From contig NZ_JAHKRN010000005.1 of NCBI RefSeq assembly GCF_019396385.1, forward strand, positions 124,001 through 188,000: a stretch of DNA of 64,000 nucleotides, read 5' to 3'. Positions 42,793-51,831 of the stretch are shown here, in pieces (position 1 is the stretch's first letter; the number at the start of each line of letters is the position of its first letter). Below the pieces are notes generated by a model. The model did not search any database, had not been told where the DNA came from, and saw only the letters and a program-made list of their open reading frames with translations. A program made the translations under genes and the position numbers. Source of the DNA: Nonomuraea harbinensis. GTDB lineage: Bacteria > Actinomycetota > Actinomycetes > Streptosporangiales > Streptosporangiaceae.

Positions 42793-43903
42793 ACGCCGGG
42801 GCGGCCTCCAGCTCGCGCAGCAGAGGCAGCGCCCGGCGCGCGTACAGCGGGTCGACCGGCAGCACGTGCCGGGCCCACCAGCGGGCCGGCGTCGGGTCGG
42901 GCGAGGGCTTGGTGAGACCCGGCGCGTAGTCGTCGTACGGCGGGTCGTAGAGATAGCCGGTCGCCACCCCGCGCCGCTCCAGCTCGGCGATGGCGGCGTC
43001 GCGGTCGCGCACCAGCAGCGGCACCCTGAACAACGGCTGGTCGAGGTGGTCGCGCACGGCGGGGGCGGCGATCGGCAACGACGCGAGCAGGGCGACCCCG
43101 GCCAGCCTGCGCTCGCGTTCGCGCGGCACCTTGGCCACCCGCCTGGTCTGGTACCACCGGGACACCCGGCCCCGGGCGGCGCGGTAGTCGTGCAGGTCGG
43201 CCCGGACCCACGGGTCGAACGACGGCAGCGAGGGCGCCCGCGGCAGCGCCTCGGCCAGCTCGCGGGCCATCAGCGCGATGCGGTAGCCCTCGCGCTCCTC
43301 CTGCAGGCCCAGCGCCCGCATCAGCCACAGCGCCGGGCGCACCAGGTCGAGCCGGAGCGCCGCCTGGCGGGCCATCGAGGTGGCCACGGCGAACAGCTCC
43401 GCGCGCAGCGACCCCGGCCGCAGCAGGGCGTCGCGGGCCCGCTCCAGCGACTTCAGGTCGGCGCGCTCTGCCACGGCCAGCACCCCGCCCGAGCCGGCGG
43501 CGGCGTGCTTGCCCAGGCTGAACACCCCGGCCAGGCCGAACGTGCCGAGGGGCCGGCCGCCGACCGAGGTCTCCATCGCGTGGGCGACGTCCTCGACGAG
43601 GACCTTCCCGGTGAACGCCGTCACCTGGTCGGGCAGCCCGTACAGATTGGTCGTCAGGACCGCGTCCACGGAGGAGAGGTCGGCGCGGGCGGCGTCGATG
43701 TTGCCGTCGCGCGGCGACAGCGGCGCGATCACCGGGCACAGCCCGGCGGCGAGCACCAGGAAGAGGATCTCGTCGGCGGAGACCGGCGACATGAGCAACC
43801 GCTGGCCGGGCGAACACCAGTGGCGCAGCGCCAGGTAGAGACCGAGCCGGTTGGAGGGGAGGAGCAGGCAGTGGCGGCCGGTGCGCTCCTCCAGGAACCT
43901 CAT
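42779..43903 (-). CDS. DegT/DnrJ/EryC1-family aminotransferase-like protein
   Basis: A 374-residue fold-type I PLP protein of the sugar-aminotransferase group. The lysine lies in FSLGKHAAAGSGG, in the position of the usual GxKxxxxGxGG pattern. The N-terminal region has LLLPSNRLGLYLALRH and the acidic VLVEDVAHAM (PLP-N1 Asp). It starts within the stop of the upstream acyltransferase gene (4-bp ATGA overlap), so it is part of a two-gene operon that transfers an amino or acyl group to a nucleotide sugar for glycan assembly. C-terminal sequence is divergent. Confidence 0.85.
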   Translation of the reverse strand: MRFLEERTGRHCLLLPSNRLGLYLALRHWCSPGQRLLMSPVSADEILFLVLAAGLCPVIAPLSPRDGNIDAARADLSSVDAVLTTNLYGLPDQVTAFTGKVLVEDVAHAMETSVGGRPLGTFGLAGVFSLGKHAAAGSGGVLAVAERADLKSLERARDALLRPGSLRAELFAVATSMARQAALRLDLVRPALWLMRALGLQEEREGYRIALMARELAEALPRAPSLPSFDPWVRADLHDYRAARGRVSRWYQTRRVAKVPRERERRLAGVALLASLPIAAPAVRDHLDQPLFRVPLLVRDRDAAIAELERRGVATGYLYDPPYDDYAPGLTKPSPDPTPARWWARHVLPVDPLYARRALPLLRELEAAPAFSLP

Positions 43904-44982
43904 CCGGCCATCCTGGCCCGCAACCGGCCGTAGGTCTTCAGCGCCTTGTCGGCGGTCCTGTGGAGCACCGGATGGGCCAGCACGGTGGCCCTGGCCCTGC
44001 GCGCGGGCACCCGCATCATCCAGTGGACGCCGGCCGGGAGGCCGGGCCTGGCGAGGCGGCCCTCCGCGACGGAGAGCTCGCCGGTCTTGAGCTTCTCCTT
44101 GTACTCCTTGGCGCCCCGGCCCATGTCGATCAGCTCGATGCCGGCGGCGGCGGCCTTCTCGGCCATCGCCAGGTGCTGGATGAGGCCGGGGGAGTACTTG
44201 GCGAAGGCGGTGTCGTAGGCGGGGAACCAGCCGGCCAGGGTGGTGCGGGTGCGGACGCCGAAGTGGCCGGCCACCGGCCGGTCGCCGACGTAGACCATGT
44301 CGAGCACGCCGGCGAAGCTCTCGCCGCGGGTCGCCTGCAGCCGCTCCACCAGCTCGACGATCCACCGGTGGGAGAACCGGTCGGTGCGGCCGGTGCGGCG
44401 GTACTGGTCGGTCTTCCAGTTGAGCAGCGTGTGGAGCGGTCCCGGGTCGGCGATCGCGAACTCGTGGCGCACCTCACCGGCCTCGCGCCCGAGCTTGCGC
44501 TCCTTGGCCAGCGTCGTCTTGTAGGTCTTGCCGGAGTTGGCCCGCAGGAACTCGGTGTAGGGGCCGTAGCCGTCGCTCAGGTCGATGACCGGCGACGGAT
44601 AGGTCTCGTAGGTGGCGCCCAGCAGGGGCTGCCCGATCACCAGGTGGTCGAACTCGTAGACGCTGAGCCCGCACTTGCGCAGCAGCTTGAACGGGTCGAT
44701 CTCGAGGTCCTTGGCGTAGATCATGCCCTGGGCGTCGGTCAGACCCGCGGCCACCGGTTTGCCGATGCCCAGCGGGTGTCGCTCGAACGGGAAGAATCCG
44801 ACGATCTCCGGCCCGTCGTGGATCACCGCGACCCGCACGGCGTCGCGCAGCTCACCGACGGTGAGCGTGAACTCCGGAGACAGGAAGGGGTTGTCGAACG
44901 CCGTGTCGCTTTCCTGCAAAGCACGCCAGCGGCTGATTTCGGCGTCTCCCAGCTCTCTGGGATGAGCGAGGGTGACCTGCAC
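43900..44982 (-). CDS. FemAB/GNAT-like acyltransferase (BioF2-type), copy 1
   Basis: A 360-residue protein with the double-GNAT architecture of BioF2/FemAB-like acyltransferases. N-terminal blocks: NPFLSPEFTLTVGELRDAVR and EIVGFFPFERHPLGIGKPV. The C-terminal acetyltransferase core has GVLDMVYVGDRPVAGHFGVR, LAGWFPAYDTAFAKYSPGL and IELIDMGRGAKEYKEKLKTG. It is about half identical to the protein encoded at 55902-57026. The GTG at 44982 is chosen because AGGAG lies four bases upstream. These enzymes acylate surface glycans or amino sugars. It is coupled to the DegT aminotransferase. Confidence 0.85.
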   Translation of the reverse strand: MQVTLAHPRELGDAEISRWRALQESDTAFDNPFLSPEFTLTVGELRDAVRVAVIHDGPEIVGFFPFERHPLGIGKPVAAGLTDAQGMIYAKDLEIDPFKLLRKCGLSVYEFDHLVIGQPLLGATYETYPSPVIDLSDGYGPYTEFLRANSGKTYKTTLAKERKLGREAGEVRHEFAIADPGPLHTLLNWKTDQYRRTGRTDRFSHRWIVELVERLQATRGESFAGVLDMVYVGDRPVAGHFGVRTRTTLAGWFPAYDTAFAKYSPGLIQHLAMAEKAAAAGIELIDMGRGAKEYKEKLKTGELSVAEGRLARPGLPAGVHWMMRVPARRARATVLAHPVLHRTADKALKTYGRLRARMAG

Positions 44983-45100
44983 TGGGCTCCTACTGTCGAC
45001 ATGCCTCGGGGCGGCAGACATGTGGAAACTCAGCTTAAAGGATCGGTGTGTCGCCTGTTCTCGCAGGTGCGGAACGTTACGCAACTCCCAGGTGGTTTTC

Positions 45101-45123
45101 AGAACCGAATAACGTTCTAATAT
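45101..45123 (+). promoter_or_regulatory. Promoter-operator region of the phosphotransferase gene
   Basis: An inverted repeat, AGAAC-N8-GTTCT (45101-45118), is adjacent to the -10-like TAATAT (45118-45123). Transcription would start about seven bases on, at the ATG (45130), giving a leaderless mRNA. No good -35 is seen. The AGAAC/GTTCT arms resemble the TAGAAT/RTTCTA arms at 11981 and 22680 but with longer spacing. Confidence 0.45.
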
Positions 45124-45129
45124 CAGACC

Positions 45130-46158
45130 ATGACCGTACCTGGGATCGACCGGCCCCGGCTGTTCGCCTGGATGGGCCGCCACGCGCCCGACGCCGGTGA
45201 GCCGCTGTCCGTCTCGCTCATCTCCGGGGGCAGGTCCAACCTGACCTACCTCATCGAGACCGGCGAACGCCGCGTGGTGCTGCGCCGGCCCCCGCTCGGC
45301 CACGTGCTGCCCACCGCGCACGACATGGCGCGCGAGTGGCGCGTCATCTCCGCGCTGGCGCCGACCCCGGTGCCCGTGCCCGGCCCGGTCGCGTTCTGCG
45401 CGGACGAGGACGTCATCGGCGCGCCGTTCTACCTCATGGAGTACATGGAAGGCGCCGCGGTGCGAGGCCGGGAGGAACTCGGCGACCTGCCGCCGGAGGG
45501 GACCAGGAGGCTGAGCGAGCGGCTGGCCGAGGTGCTGGCCGCCATCCACGCCGTCGACTACCGGGAGGCGGGGCTGGACGGCTTCGGCCGTCCCGACGGT
45601 TACCTGGCCCGGCAGGTCGAGCGCTGGTGCAAGCAGTGGGAGCGGTCGAAGACGGAGGAACGGCCCGACTTCGACCGCCTGGCGGAGCGGCTGCGCCGGA
45701 GGCTGCCCGCACACTCGGACGGCACGCTCGTGCACGGCGACTACCGGCTCGACAACACGCTGGTGCGGCTCGGCCCGGAGCCGGAGATCCGCGCGGTCGT
45801 CGACTGGGAGATGTCGACCCTCGGCGACCCCCTCGCCGACCTCGGGCTCACGCTCACGTACTGGCAGGATGCCGGGGACGAGGAACGGGCCGGGATCCCG
45901 GTCGCCGGGGACGTGACGGCCGCGCCCGGCTTCCTGAACGCCGCCGAGTTCGCCGCCCACTACGCGAAGGTCTCCGGCCGCGACACCGCCGAACTGGGCT
46001 TCTACGTCGCGCTCGGCAACTTCAAGCTCGCGGTCATCGTGGAGGGTATCCACGCCCGCTTCCGCCAGGGTAAGACCGTGGGGGAGGGGTTCGAGCGCAT
46101 CGGCGGCGCCGTGCCCACCCTGATCGCCCGCGCGCACCGCATGCTCGGCCCGTCCTGA
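45130..46158 (+). CDS. Phosphotransferase-family protein (aminoglycoside/acyl-CoA-associated kinase type)
   Basis: A 342-residue APH-fold kinase. It has the Gly-rich start LISGGRSNLTYLIETG, the catalytic loop LVHGDYRLDNTLV and the Mg-binding VVDWEMSTLGDPLADLG. This matches ACAD10/11-associated phosphotransferases, which phosphorylate 4-hydroxy-acyl-CoA or similar substrates, and is more common in actinomycetes than antibiotic kinases. The ATG at 45130 has no ribosome site but a -10-like TAATAT seven bases upstream. The next gene, an SDR dehydrogenase, follows after 54 bp, so they likely form a lipid-type catabolic pair. Confidence 0.88.
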   Translation: MTVPGIDRPRLFAWMGRHAPDAGEPLSVSLISGGRSNLTYLIETGERRVVLRRPPLGHVLPTAHDMAREWRVISALAPTPVPVPGPVAFCADEDVIGAPFYLMEYMEGAAVRGREELGDLPPEGTRRLSERLAEVLAAIHAVDYREAGLDGFGRPDGYLARQVERWCKQWERSKTEERPDFDRLAERLRRRLPAHSDGTLVHGDYRLDNTLVRLGPEPEIRAVVDWEMSTLGDPLADLGLTLTYWQDAGDEERAGIPVAGDVTAAPGFLNAAEFAAHYAKVSGRDTAELGFYVALGNFKLAVIVEGIHARFRQGKTVGEGFERIGGAVPTLIARAHRMLGPS

Positions 46159-46212
46159 CCGCCGGCCACGCCTGATCCGACGCCAGTCACACCCACCGCC
46201 CTGAGGAGCGTC

Positions 46213-46962
46213 ATGAGCACTGTTGCACTGATCACCGGAGCGGCGAGCGGCATCGGCGCCGCGGTGGCCCGCCGCCTGTCGACGGGAGGCGCCAGGTGCG
46301 TCCTGGTCGACCTCGACGGCGACGGCGCCGAGCGGCTCGCCAAGGAGGTCGGCGGCGTCGCCCTGGCCGCCGACGTGCGCACCGAGGAGGCGTCCAGGCA
46401 GGCCGTCGAACTGGCCGAGAGCACCTACGGCCGGCTCGACCTGGTCCACCTCAACGCCGGCATCTCCAGCGGCGTCGACCTGAACGCCTTCGACCTGGCC
46501 CAGTACCGCAAGACCGTCGGGGTGAACGTGGACGGCGTGGTCTTCGGCGTGACCGCCGCCCTGCCGTTGCTGCGGCGCTCCGGCGGCGGCGCCATCGTGG
46601 TCACCGCGTCGCTGGCCGGGCTGGTCGGCTACGACGGCGACCCGATCTACACGATGACCAAGCACGCCGTCGTCGGCCTCGTCCGCGCCCTCGCCCCGCC
46701 GCTGGCCAAGGAGCACATCCGCATCTCCGCCGTCTGCCCCGGCTTCACCGACACCCCGCTGGTGGCCCAGGCGCGCGAGCTGTTCATCAGCGCCGGATTC
46801 CCCTTGCTGGAGGCCGACGAGGTGGCGGCCGCCGTGGAATCGGCTTTTTACGCCGACGACACCGGCAGCTTGCTCGTGGTGCAGCCGGGTAGGCAACCGG
46901 TGCCGTACCGTTATGCAGGGGTTCCTGGACCCGCGAGCGGCCAGCGGCCACCATCGTCCTGA
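46213..46962 (+). CDS. Short-chain dehydrogenase/reductase
   Basis: A 249-residue classical SDR. It has the cofactor motif TGAASGIGAAVAR at residues 8-20, an acidic VDLDG after the second strand that favours NAD(H), NAG in LNAGIS, the catalytic Ser in VTASLAG and YTMTK as the YxxxK motif. It probably oxidises a hydroxyacyl or alcohol substrate. It is co-transcribed with the phosphotransferase. AGGAG lies near the ATG. Its end is followed by a short gap before the glycosidase gene. Confidence 0.92.
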   Translation: MSTVALITGAASGIGAAVARRLSTGGARCVLVDLDGDGAERLAKEVGGVALAADVRTEEASRQAVELAESTYGRLDLVHLNAGISSGVDLNAFDLAQYRKTVGVNVDGVVFGVTAALPLLRRSGGGAIVVTASLAGLVGYDGDPIYTMTKHAVVGLVRALAPPLAKEHIRISAVCPGFTDTPLVAQARELFISAGFPLLEADEVAAAVESAFYADDTGSLLVVQPGRQPVPYRYAGVPGPASGQRPPSS

Positions 46963-47061
46963 CCGTTCGCAAGCCACTCGCAACCCGGACGGTTACGGTG
47001 AACAAGGTCGAGGGCCTGGCGCTCGGCCTTGTTTGGAACGTTCGTGAAGGGTGGGTTCAGG

Positions 47062-48459
47062 GTGATTCCGACGGACGGCAGGCATGCCCGCAAACGGTCG
47101 CCATGGCCGCTGGCCGTCGGGGCGGGGGTCGTCGCGGTCCTGCTGGTCGCCGGCATCCTGACCTACGCCGGCCTCCGCTCGGAGCCGGACGACGGGCCCA
47201 CGAGTTACGTCGGCGGCGAGATCGCCTCGTCCGCGCCCGCCGAGCCCGCGCCCGAGCTCGACCCGCCCCCGGCGGTGGACGACTGGCCGCGCTGGGGCAT
47301 CACCCACACCCAATACAGCGCCGACAACGAGGACCGCGTGGCCCGGGAGGCGGCCAGGGGGATCCTCGGCCGGGTCCCGATGCTGCAGAACCAGCACATC
47401 ATGGGCTGGGGCGCCGGCAACCCCGAGCCGAGCCCCGGCCAGTACAACTTCGTCGACCTCAACAGGCGGCTGAAGTTCATGGCGTCCTCGCGGTCCATCC
47501 CCGTGATCACGCTGTGCTGCGCGCCCGACTGGATGAAGGGCGGCCAGGCGGGCCGCACCGACTGGTCGAAGAACCACACGGTCGCGGTCAAGCCCGAACA
47601 CTTCGACGACTACGCCAAGCTCGCCGCCCGGGTCGCCAAGCAGTATCCGACGGTCGAGTACTACATGGTGTGGAACGAGTTCAAGGGCTTCTGGAACGCC
47701 AGCACCAACCGGTGGGACGCCGAGGGCTACACCGAGCTCTACAACAAGGTCTACGACGCGCTCAAGAAGGTCAACCCGAAGATCAAGGTCGGCGGCCCCT
47801 ACGTGCCGATCGAGAGCTCCAAGGCCGACAGGCCGTCCGAGCTGAAGGGCACGTACGGCAGCGTCGACCAGCGGGCGCTGGACGCGATCGAGTACTGGAT
47901 CGAGCACAAGAAGGGCGCCGACTTCATCGTCGTCGACGGCGCCACCATGACCACCGACGGCGGCAACGTCCCCGACGACTTCGCGGCCACGGAGAAGTTC
48001 AGCGCGATCAGCACCTGGCTCAGGCAGAAGAGCGGCGACCTGCCGGTCTGGTGGGCCGAGTGGTACGTCGAGCCCGACGACTCCGGCTGGACCGAGGACA
48101 AGCGGACCGCCGTCCAGGCCACGGCCCTCATGGAGTTCGCCAAGAGCGGTGTCTCCACGGCTCTCTACTGGAACCCGCAGACCAGGGGCCGCGGCGAGTG
48201 CGCCGGCTGCCTGTGGCGGTCCGGCACCGGCGAGGAGATGCCCATGGCCGGCCTGCTCAGCGGCTTCACCAAGTGGTTCCCCGCCCACGCGCAGCTGGTG
48301 CAGGTCCAGTCCTCCGACAAGCGGATTCGCGTCCTGGCCCAGGAACGCCAGGTCGTCATGGTCAACACCGCCGACACCGCCGTGACCGCCACCGTCGACG
48401 GCAAGCAGGTCACGCTCCAGCCGTACGAGATCCAGTGGAGCGGCCGCGGCCCCGCCTGA
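47062..48459 (+). CDS. Membrane-anchored clan GH-A glycosidase (GH39-like)
   Basis: A 465-residue type II membrane protein. It has a short cytoplasmic basic segment, one helix (PWPLAVGAGVVAVLLVAGIL) and an extracellular beta/alpha barrel. The acid/base Glu is in MVWNEFKGF (clan GH-A N-E motif) and the likely nucleophile Glu is in WWAEWYV, with cysteine pairs in TLCCAPDW and GECAGCLWR. The fold suggests a retaining glycosidase of the GH39/GH5 kind, trimming a surface polysaccharide. The start is uncertain: GTG at 47062 is used with GGTGGG upstream; GTG 47044 and TTG 47029 are alternatives. It is convergent with the large membrane-protein gene. Confidence 0.82.
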   Translation: MIPTDGRHARKRSPWPLAVGAGVVAVLLVAGILTYAGLRSEPDDGPTSYVGGEIASSAPAEPAPELDPPPAVDDWPRWGITHTQYSADNEDRVAREAARGILGRVPMLQNQHIMGWGAGNPEPSPGQYNFVDLNRRLKFMASSRSIPVITLCCAPDWMKGGQAGRTDWSKNHTVAVKPEHFDDYAKLAARVAKQYPTVEYYMVWNEFKGFWNASTNRWDAEGYTELYNKVYDALKKVNPKIKVGGPYVPIESSKADRPSELKGTYGSVDQRALDAIEYWIEHKKGADFIVVDGATMTTDGGNVPDDFAATEKFSAISTWLRQKSGDLPVWWAEWYVEPDDSGWTEDKRTAVQATALMEFAKSGVSTALYWNPQTRGRGECAGCLWRSGTGEEMPMAGLLSGFTKWFPAHAQLVQVQSSDKRIRVLAQERQVVMVNTADTAVTATVDGKQVTLQPYEIQWSGRGPA

Positions 48460-48461
48460 CG

Positions 48462-51400
48462 TCAGTTGAGGCCCGCGATGTAGACGAACCGCTCCACGAT
48501 CACCCCGAGCGCCACCGCGAAGGCCGGGATGGCCACCGCCAGCATCCAGCGGCGGGCGCGTGGCGCCCGGCGGGGGCCGTTGAGCCTGATCACCTCGTAG
48601 CCGAACAGCGCGATCCAGGTCACGGCCAGCGCCCCGATGCCGACCGGCGTCCACGGCGAGGTGGGCTCCCCCTGCACCTTGTACGGGCGAGGATCGGGGA
48701 TCTCCGTGCCGCGCACGAACTTGCCCCAGGTGTAGAGAGCGGCGTCGTCGTTGGAGAAGACCCTCTTCAGCTCCGGCGCGGCGTCCAGCGCGGCCCGGAA
48801 CTTCTCGCCCCAGCCCTCCGGGAAGCCCTCGTTGAGCTGCAGGTAGCTGACCTGGCCGCGGCTGACCACCACGTAGGTGTTGCGCGGGCTCTCGGGGCCG
48901 GGCTTCAGGGAGTCGATCACCCCGGTGATGTTCGTCGGGTCCTTGAACACCTGCGCCTGGCCGGCGAAGTTGACCAGCTCGATGTCGCGTTCGCCCCACG
49001 GCAGCGTGGGCGTGACCTCCGGGCCCAGCTTCGGCACCAGGTAGACCACCCGGGCGCTCGGCTTGTCGTGCTCGTACACGTAGTGCATGGCCGCGACCTC
49101 GCCCGAGGTCACCCGCTCGAACTTCTCGTTGCCGTAGCGGGCGACCAGGAAGGCGCCCGCGAACGCCACCGCCATGCACGCGGCCAGCACCAGCGAGATC
49201 TTCCTCGTCAGGTCGGGGTTGAAGCGCACGTTCCGCTTGCGCAGCGGGACGGTCTCCTCGCGCACGTCGGCGCTGTCGGCCGGCATGTTGGGGAAGAACG
49301 CGTACGCGGCCAGCAGGCACGCGCCGGGCAGCGCGAACATGTAGATGCGCAGCCCCATCTCGCCGCCGTAGCTCTGCATCGCCAGCGCCAGCGCCGGCAC
49401 GCAGAGCAGGATCAGCGCCGCCCGGTCGAACACGCCGCGGTGCAGCCGCCTGAACAGGCCCACCGCCGCCAGCGCCAGGATCACCACCAGGATGCCCAGC
49501 CGCGCCTGCAGCACCAGGGCGTGCAGCGCGTCGGTGCCCTCGATCCGGTCGCCCGTGTTGGTCTGCAGGTTGTCGAGCACCCGGCCGAGCCCGCCGAAGA
49601 TCGTGTCGATCTGGCCCACCCAGAAGCCGACGGCCATGTAGCTGATCCAGGTCAGCACCACCAGGCCGAGGAAGAACGGCAGCCCCCACGTCAGCGAGGT
49701 CCGCTTGAACAGCAGGAACGCCGTCAGCACGCCGAGCATCATGAACGGCGTGATCTGGTGGGACGCCGTCGCGGCCACGAACAGGGCCAGCAGCAGCATG
49801 AGCATGAGCAGCTTGTCGGCCCGGAACATGCCGGTGTTGGCCAGCTCGCCCGGCGTCATCGCGTCCAGGCGGGCCAGCAGCCTGCGCAGCCCCTTCGGCG
49901 GGATCGGCTTGGTGCGCGGCTCCACCCGCCCGAACCAGCGCAGCAGGATCGCCACGAACACCAGATAGAGGGCGAACGTGAAGCCCTGCGGCGAGAAGTA
50001 GTCCTGCCCGATCCACTGGACCAGGATGAACAGCAGCGCCGCGAACCAGCGCGCCCGCGTGGTCGCCACCACCTGGCGCAGGATGAGCACGAACGGCAGC
50101 AGGTAGAGCAGGTTGGACAGCAGCGGCGACCAGTTGAGTATCGGCGTCAGGTCCTCGATCCCGGCCGCCTTCGTGACGAACGCGAACAGCGCGAAGAAGC
50201 CCGGCCAGCCCATGCGGGCGTCGATGTTGATGGCCGTCTCGCCGGTCCTGCCGATGAACTCCACGAAACCGGCATGGATGTACGCGGTCGGGAACCTGGG
50301 TTCCTCGGCCACCAGCGCGCCCACGCCGTGCAGGGCGAACGTGATGGCCGCGATCTGGAACAACAGCAGGAACTTGCGGTCGGTGCTCTGGGCGACCGTG
50401 ACGAAGAACGACACGACCATGATGAGGATGGCCGCGAACGCGGTGACGGGCAGCGCCGAGATCAGGCCGAGGCCGTTGATCTCCTCGGGGTCGACACCCC
50501 AGTACGGGCCGGGCGGCGCCTTGACCGCCAGCACGTACATGACCAGACCTTCGAGCACCAGCAGCACGGGCAGCCACCGGGGCGCGCTGGCCAGCAACCT
50601 CGCCCAGCGCCCTCCCTGCTCGCCCGCGACGCCTGGCGTCGCGACCGGCTTCTGCCGCACCGCGGTCGCGGTTTGCGCGGCCGCCGCGCCCTGCTTGGAG
50701 GCCGCTGGAGCTTCGGCCGGGTCTTTCTGGAGACCCGCCGGACCCTGGGGTGCCGCTGGATCTTTCTGGAGAGCGGTCGGGGCTTGGGTGGTCGCCGTGT
50801 CCTGTGGGGACGTGGTCTCCTGTCCGCCGTCTTCCGTCTTCGCGCCCGGCTGCCCGGGCTTGCCCTTGGCGGGCGCGGACGCCGCCGAGGCACTCGCCCC
50901 CGTGGTCCTGCCCCCGGGAGCGGTGGGTGCCGGCGAGCCCTTGGCGGCCGGTCGTGAGACTCCGCCGGTCGAAGGGGAGGTGAAGTCCGTGGTCGGCGGG
51001 GCCGTGGATGCGCCGGGGTCCTTACGGGCCTGCTGCGCGGGGAACGGAGTCGTGCCGGAGACGTCCTCCGTGGGCTTGGCCGAAGGGCCGAACTTGAGCT
51101 TGGGCAGCGTGGCCGTCTCCGGCTCGGCGTCCCCTTGCCCAGGCGCGGCAGCGGGGGCCGCCCCCTCAGCCTTCGGCCTGGCCGCATCGCCGACCGGCTT
51201 CTGGCCCGAGCGGGCCTCCTCCGCCTCGGCTACGGCCTTCTTGCCCGAGCGGGCCTCCGTCTCGGGCACGGCCTTCTGGGCGGACCGGGTCTTCTCGGGT
51301 ACGGATTGCGCCTTGGGGGCGGTGGTGCCCTTGGACGCGGGTGGTGGGGCGGCCGCGGCAGCGGCCTCTTCGGCGGTCGGCGGGCGTCCGATGTGGACCG

Positions 51401-51800
51401 ACGGCGGGCCGGGGATGCGGAAGGTCAGGGTCTGGCTGACGTCCTCGGAGTCCCGCTTCGCTCCGCGCTCGTCCTCGGCGGAGTCGCCTCCGGAGGAAGC
51501 CGCGGCACGCTCTCGGGCGGGCCGCTCGGCGTCCGTCACGACGTCGGCGGGACGCTCTCGGGCGGGTCGCTCGGCGTCGGCGGGGGGCTCTTCGGCCGCC
51601 TCTTCGTCGGACGGCCGGTCGTCGGCTGAGCCGTCGGTGGACTGGTCCGCGTCGGCGGGCTTGGGCGTGTCGGCTCGGTCCTTGGCGGCATCGAGGTCCA
51701 GCCGCGGGATGATCCCCGTAGCCTCCGGATCGAAGGGCACCTCTGACTCCTCTCCCGTGTCCCCCCGTACGCCGGAAGAGCCGGTGAAACGCGCTGTCAT
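48462..51800 (-). CDS. Large multipass membrane protein with a disordered N-terminal domain
   Basis: A 1112-residue protein. The first 400 residues are low-complexity Ala/Pro/Glu/Lys/Thr, with repeated DAERPARER and ALQKDPAAPQ/GLQKDPAEAP units. A hydrophobic half follows with about 13 membrane segments, then a periplasmic-like region (about 920-1070) and two last helices. The profile resembles polymerase/glycosyltransferase (Wzy/GT-C) membrane proteins of glycan clusters, but I see no named motif. The start at ATG 51800 is chosen; a GTG at 51824 would add eight residues. It is the last gene of a leftward operon with a flippase, deacetylase and glycosyltransferases upstream, so a glycan polymerase or ligase role is inferred. 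Confidence 0.75.
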   Translation of the reverse strand: MTARFTGSSGVRGDTGEESEVPFDPEATGIIPRLDLDAAKDRADTPKPADADQSTDGSADDRPSDEEAAEEPPADAERPARERPADVVTDAERPARERAAASSGGDSAEDERGAKRDSEDVSQTLTFRIPGPPSVHIGRPPTAEEAAAAAAPPPASKGTTAPKAQSVPEKTRSAQKAVPETEARSGKKAVAEAEEARSGQKPVGDAARPKAEGAAPAAAPGQGDAEPETATLPKLKFGPSAKPTEDVSGTTPFPAQQARKDPGASTAPPTTDFTSPSTGGVSRPAAKGSPAPTAPGGRTTGASASAASAPAKGKPGQPGAKTEDGGQETTSPQDTATTQAPTALQKDPAAPQGPAGLQKDPAEAPAASKQGAAAAQTATAVRQKPVATPGVAGEQGGRWARLLASAPRWLPVLLVLEGLVMYVLAVKAPPGPYWGVDPEEINGLGLISALPVTAFAAILIMVVSFFVTVAQSTDRKFLLLFQIAAITFALHGVGALVAEEPRFPTAYIHAGFVEFIGRTGETAINIDARMGWPGFFALFAFVTKAAGIEDLTPILNWSPLLSNLLYLLPFVLILRQVVATTRARWFAALLFILVQWIGQDYFSPQGFTFALYLVFVAILLRWFGRVEPRTKPIPPKGLRRLLARLDAMTPGELANTGMFRADKLLMLMLLLALFVAATASHQITPFMMLGVLTAFLLFKRTSLTWGLPFFLGLVVLTWISYMAVGFWVGQIDTIFGGLGRVLDNLQTNTGDRIEGTDALHALVLQARLGILVVILALAAVGLFRRLHRGVFDRAALILLCVPALALAMQSYGGEMGLRIYMFALPGACLLAAYAFFPNMPADSADVREETVPLRKRNVRFNPDLTRKISLVLAACMAVAFAGAFLVARYGNEKFERVTSGEVAAMHYVYEHDKPSARVVYLVPKLGPEVTPTLPWGERDIELVNFAGQAQVFKDPTNITGVIDSLKPGPESPRNTYVVVSRGQVSYLQLNEGFPEGWGEKFRAALDAAPELKRVFSNDDAALYTWGKFVRGTEIPDPRPYKVQGEPTSPWTPVGIGALAVTWIALFGYEVIRLNGPRRAPRARRWMLAVAIPAFAVALGVIVERFVYIAGLN
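51505..51580. repeat. Imperfect direct repeat in the membrane-protein gene
   Basis: Two near-identical 28-bp units (ACGCTCTCGGGCGGG-CGCTCGGCGTC type), 45 bp apart, encode the DAERPARER repeat. Further degenerate repeats of similar kind continue downstream in the same N-terminal region. These give an expanded low-complexity domain. Confidence 0.7.
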
Positions 51801-51831
51801 ACGATCGCCGTCCCGTTGCCTCACGTGACCA

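Noticed and set aside
44983-46983. N-terminal extension of acyltransferase copy 1 across the phosphotransferase and SDR genes
   Set aside because: The frame is open only because of GC bias. The ribosome site and the start of family conservation lie at 44982.
46998-50957. A rightward open frame of about 1300 codons opposite the large membrane protein
   Set aside because: It crosses the glycosidase gene in the wrong frame and then reads antisense. Its Arg/Gln/His-rich translation has no recognisable motif.
51400-51780. Possible mobile element or recent insertion in the repeated N-terminal part of the membrane protein
   Set aside because: No terminal inverted repeats, target duplication or transposase; the repeats keep frame and encode a low-complexity domain.
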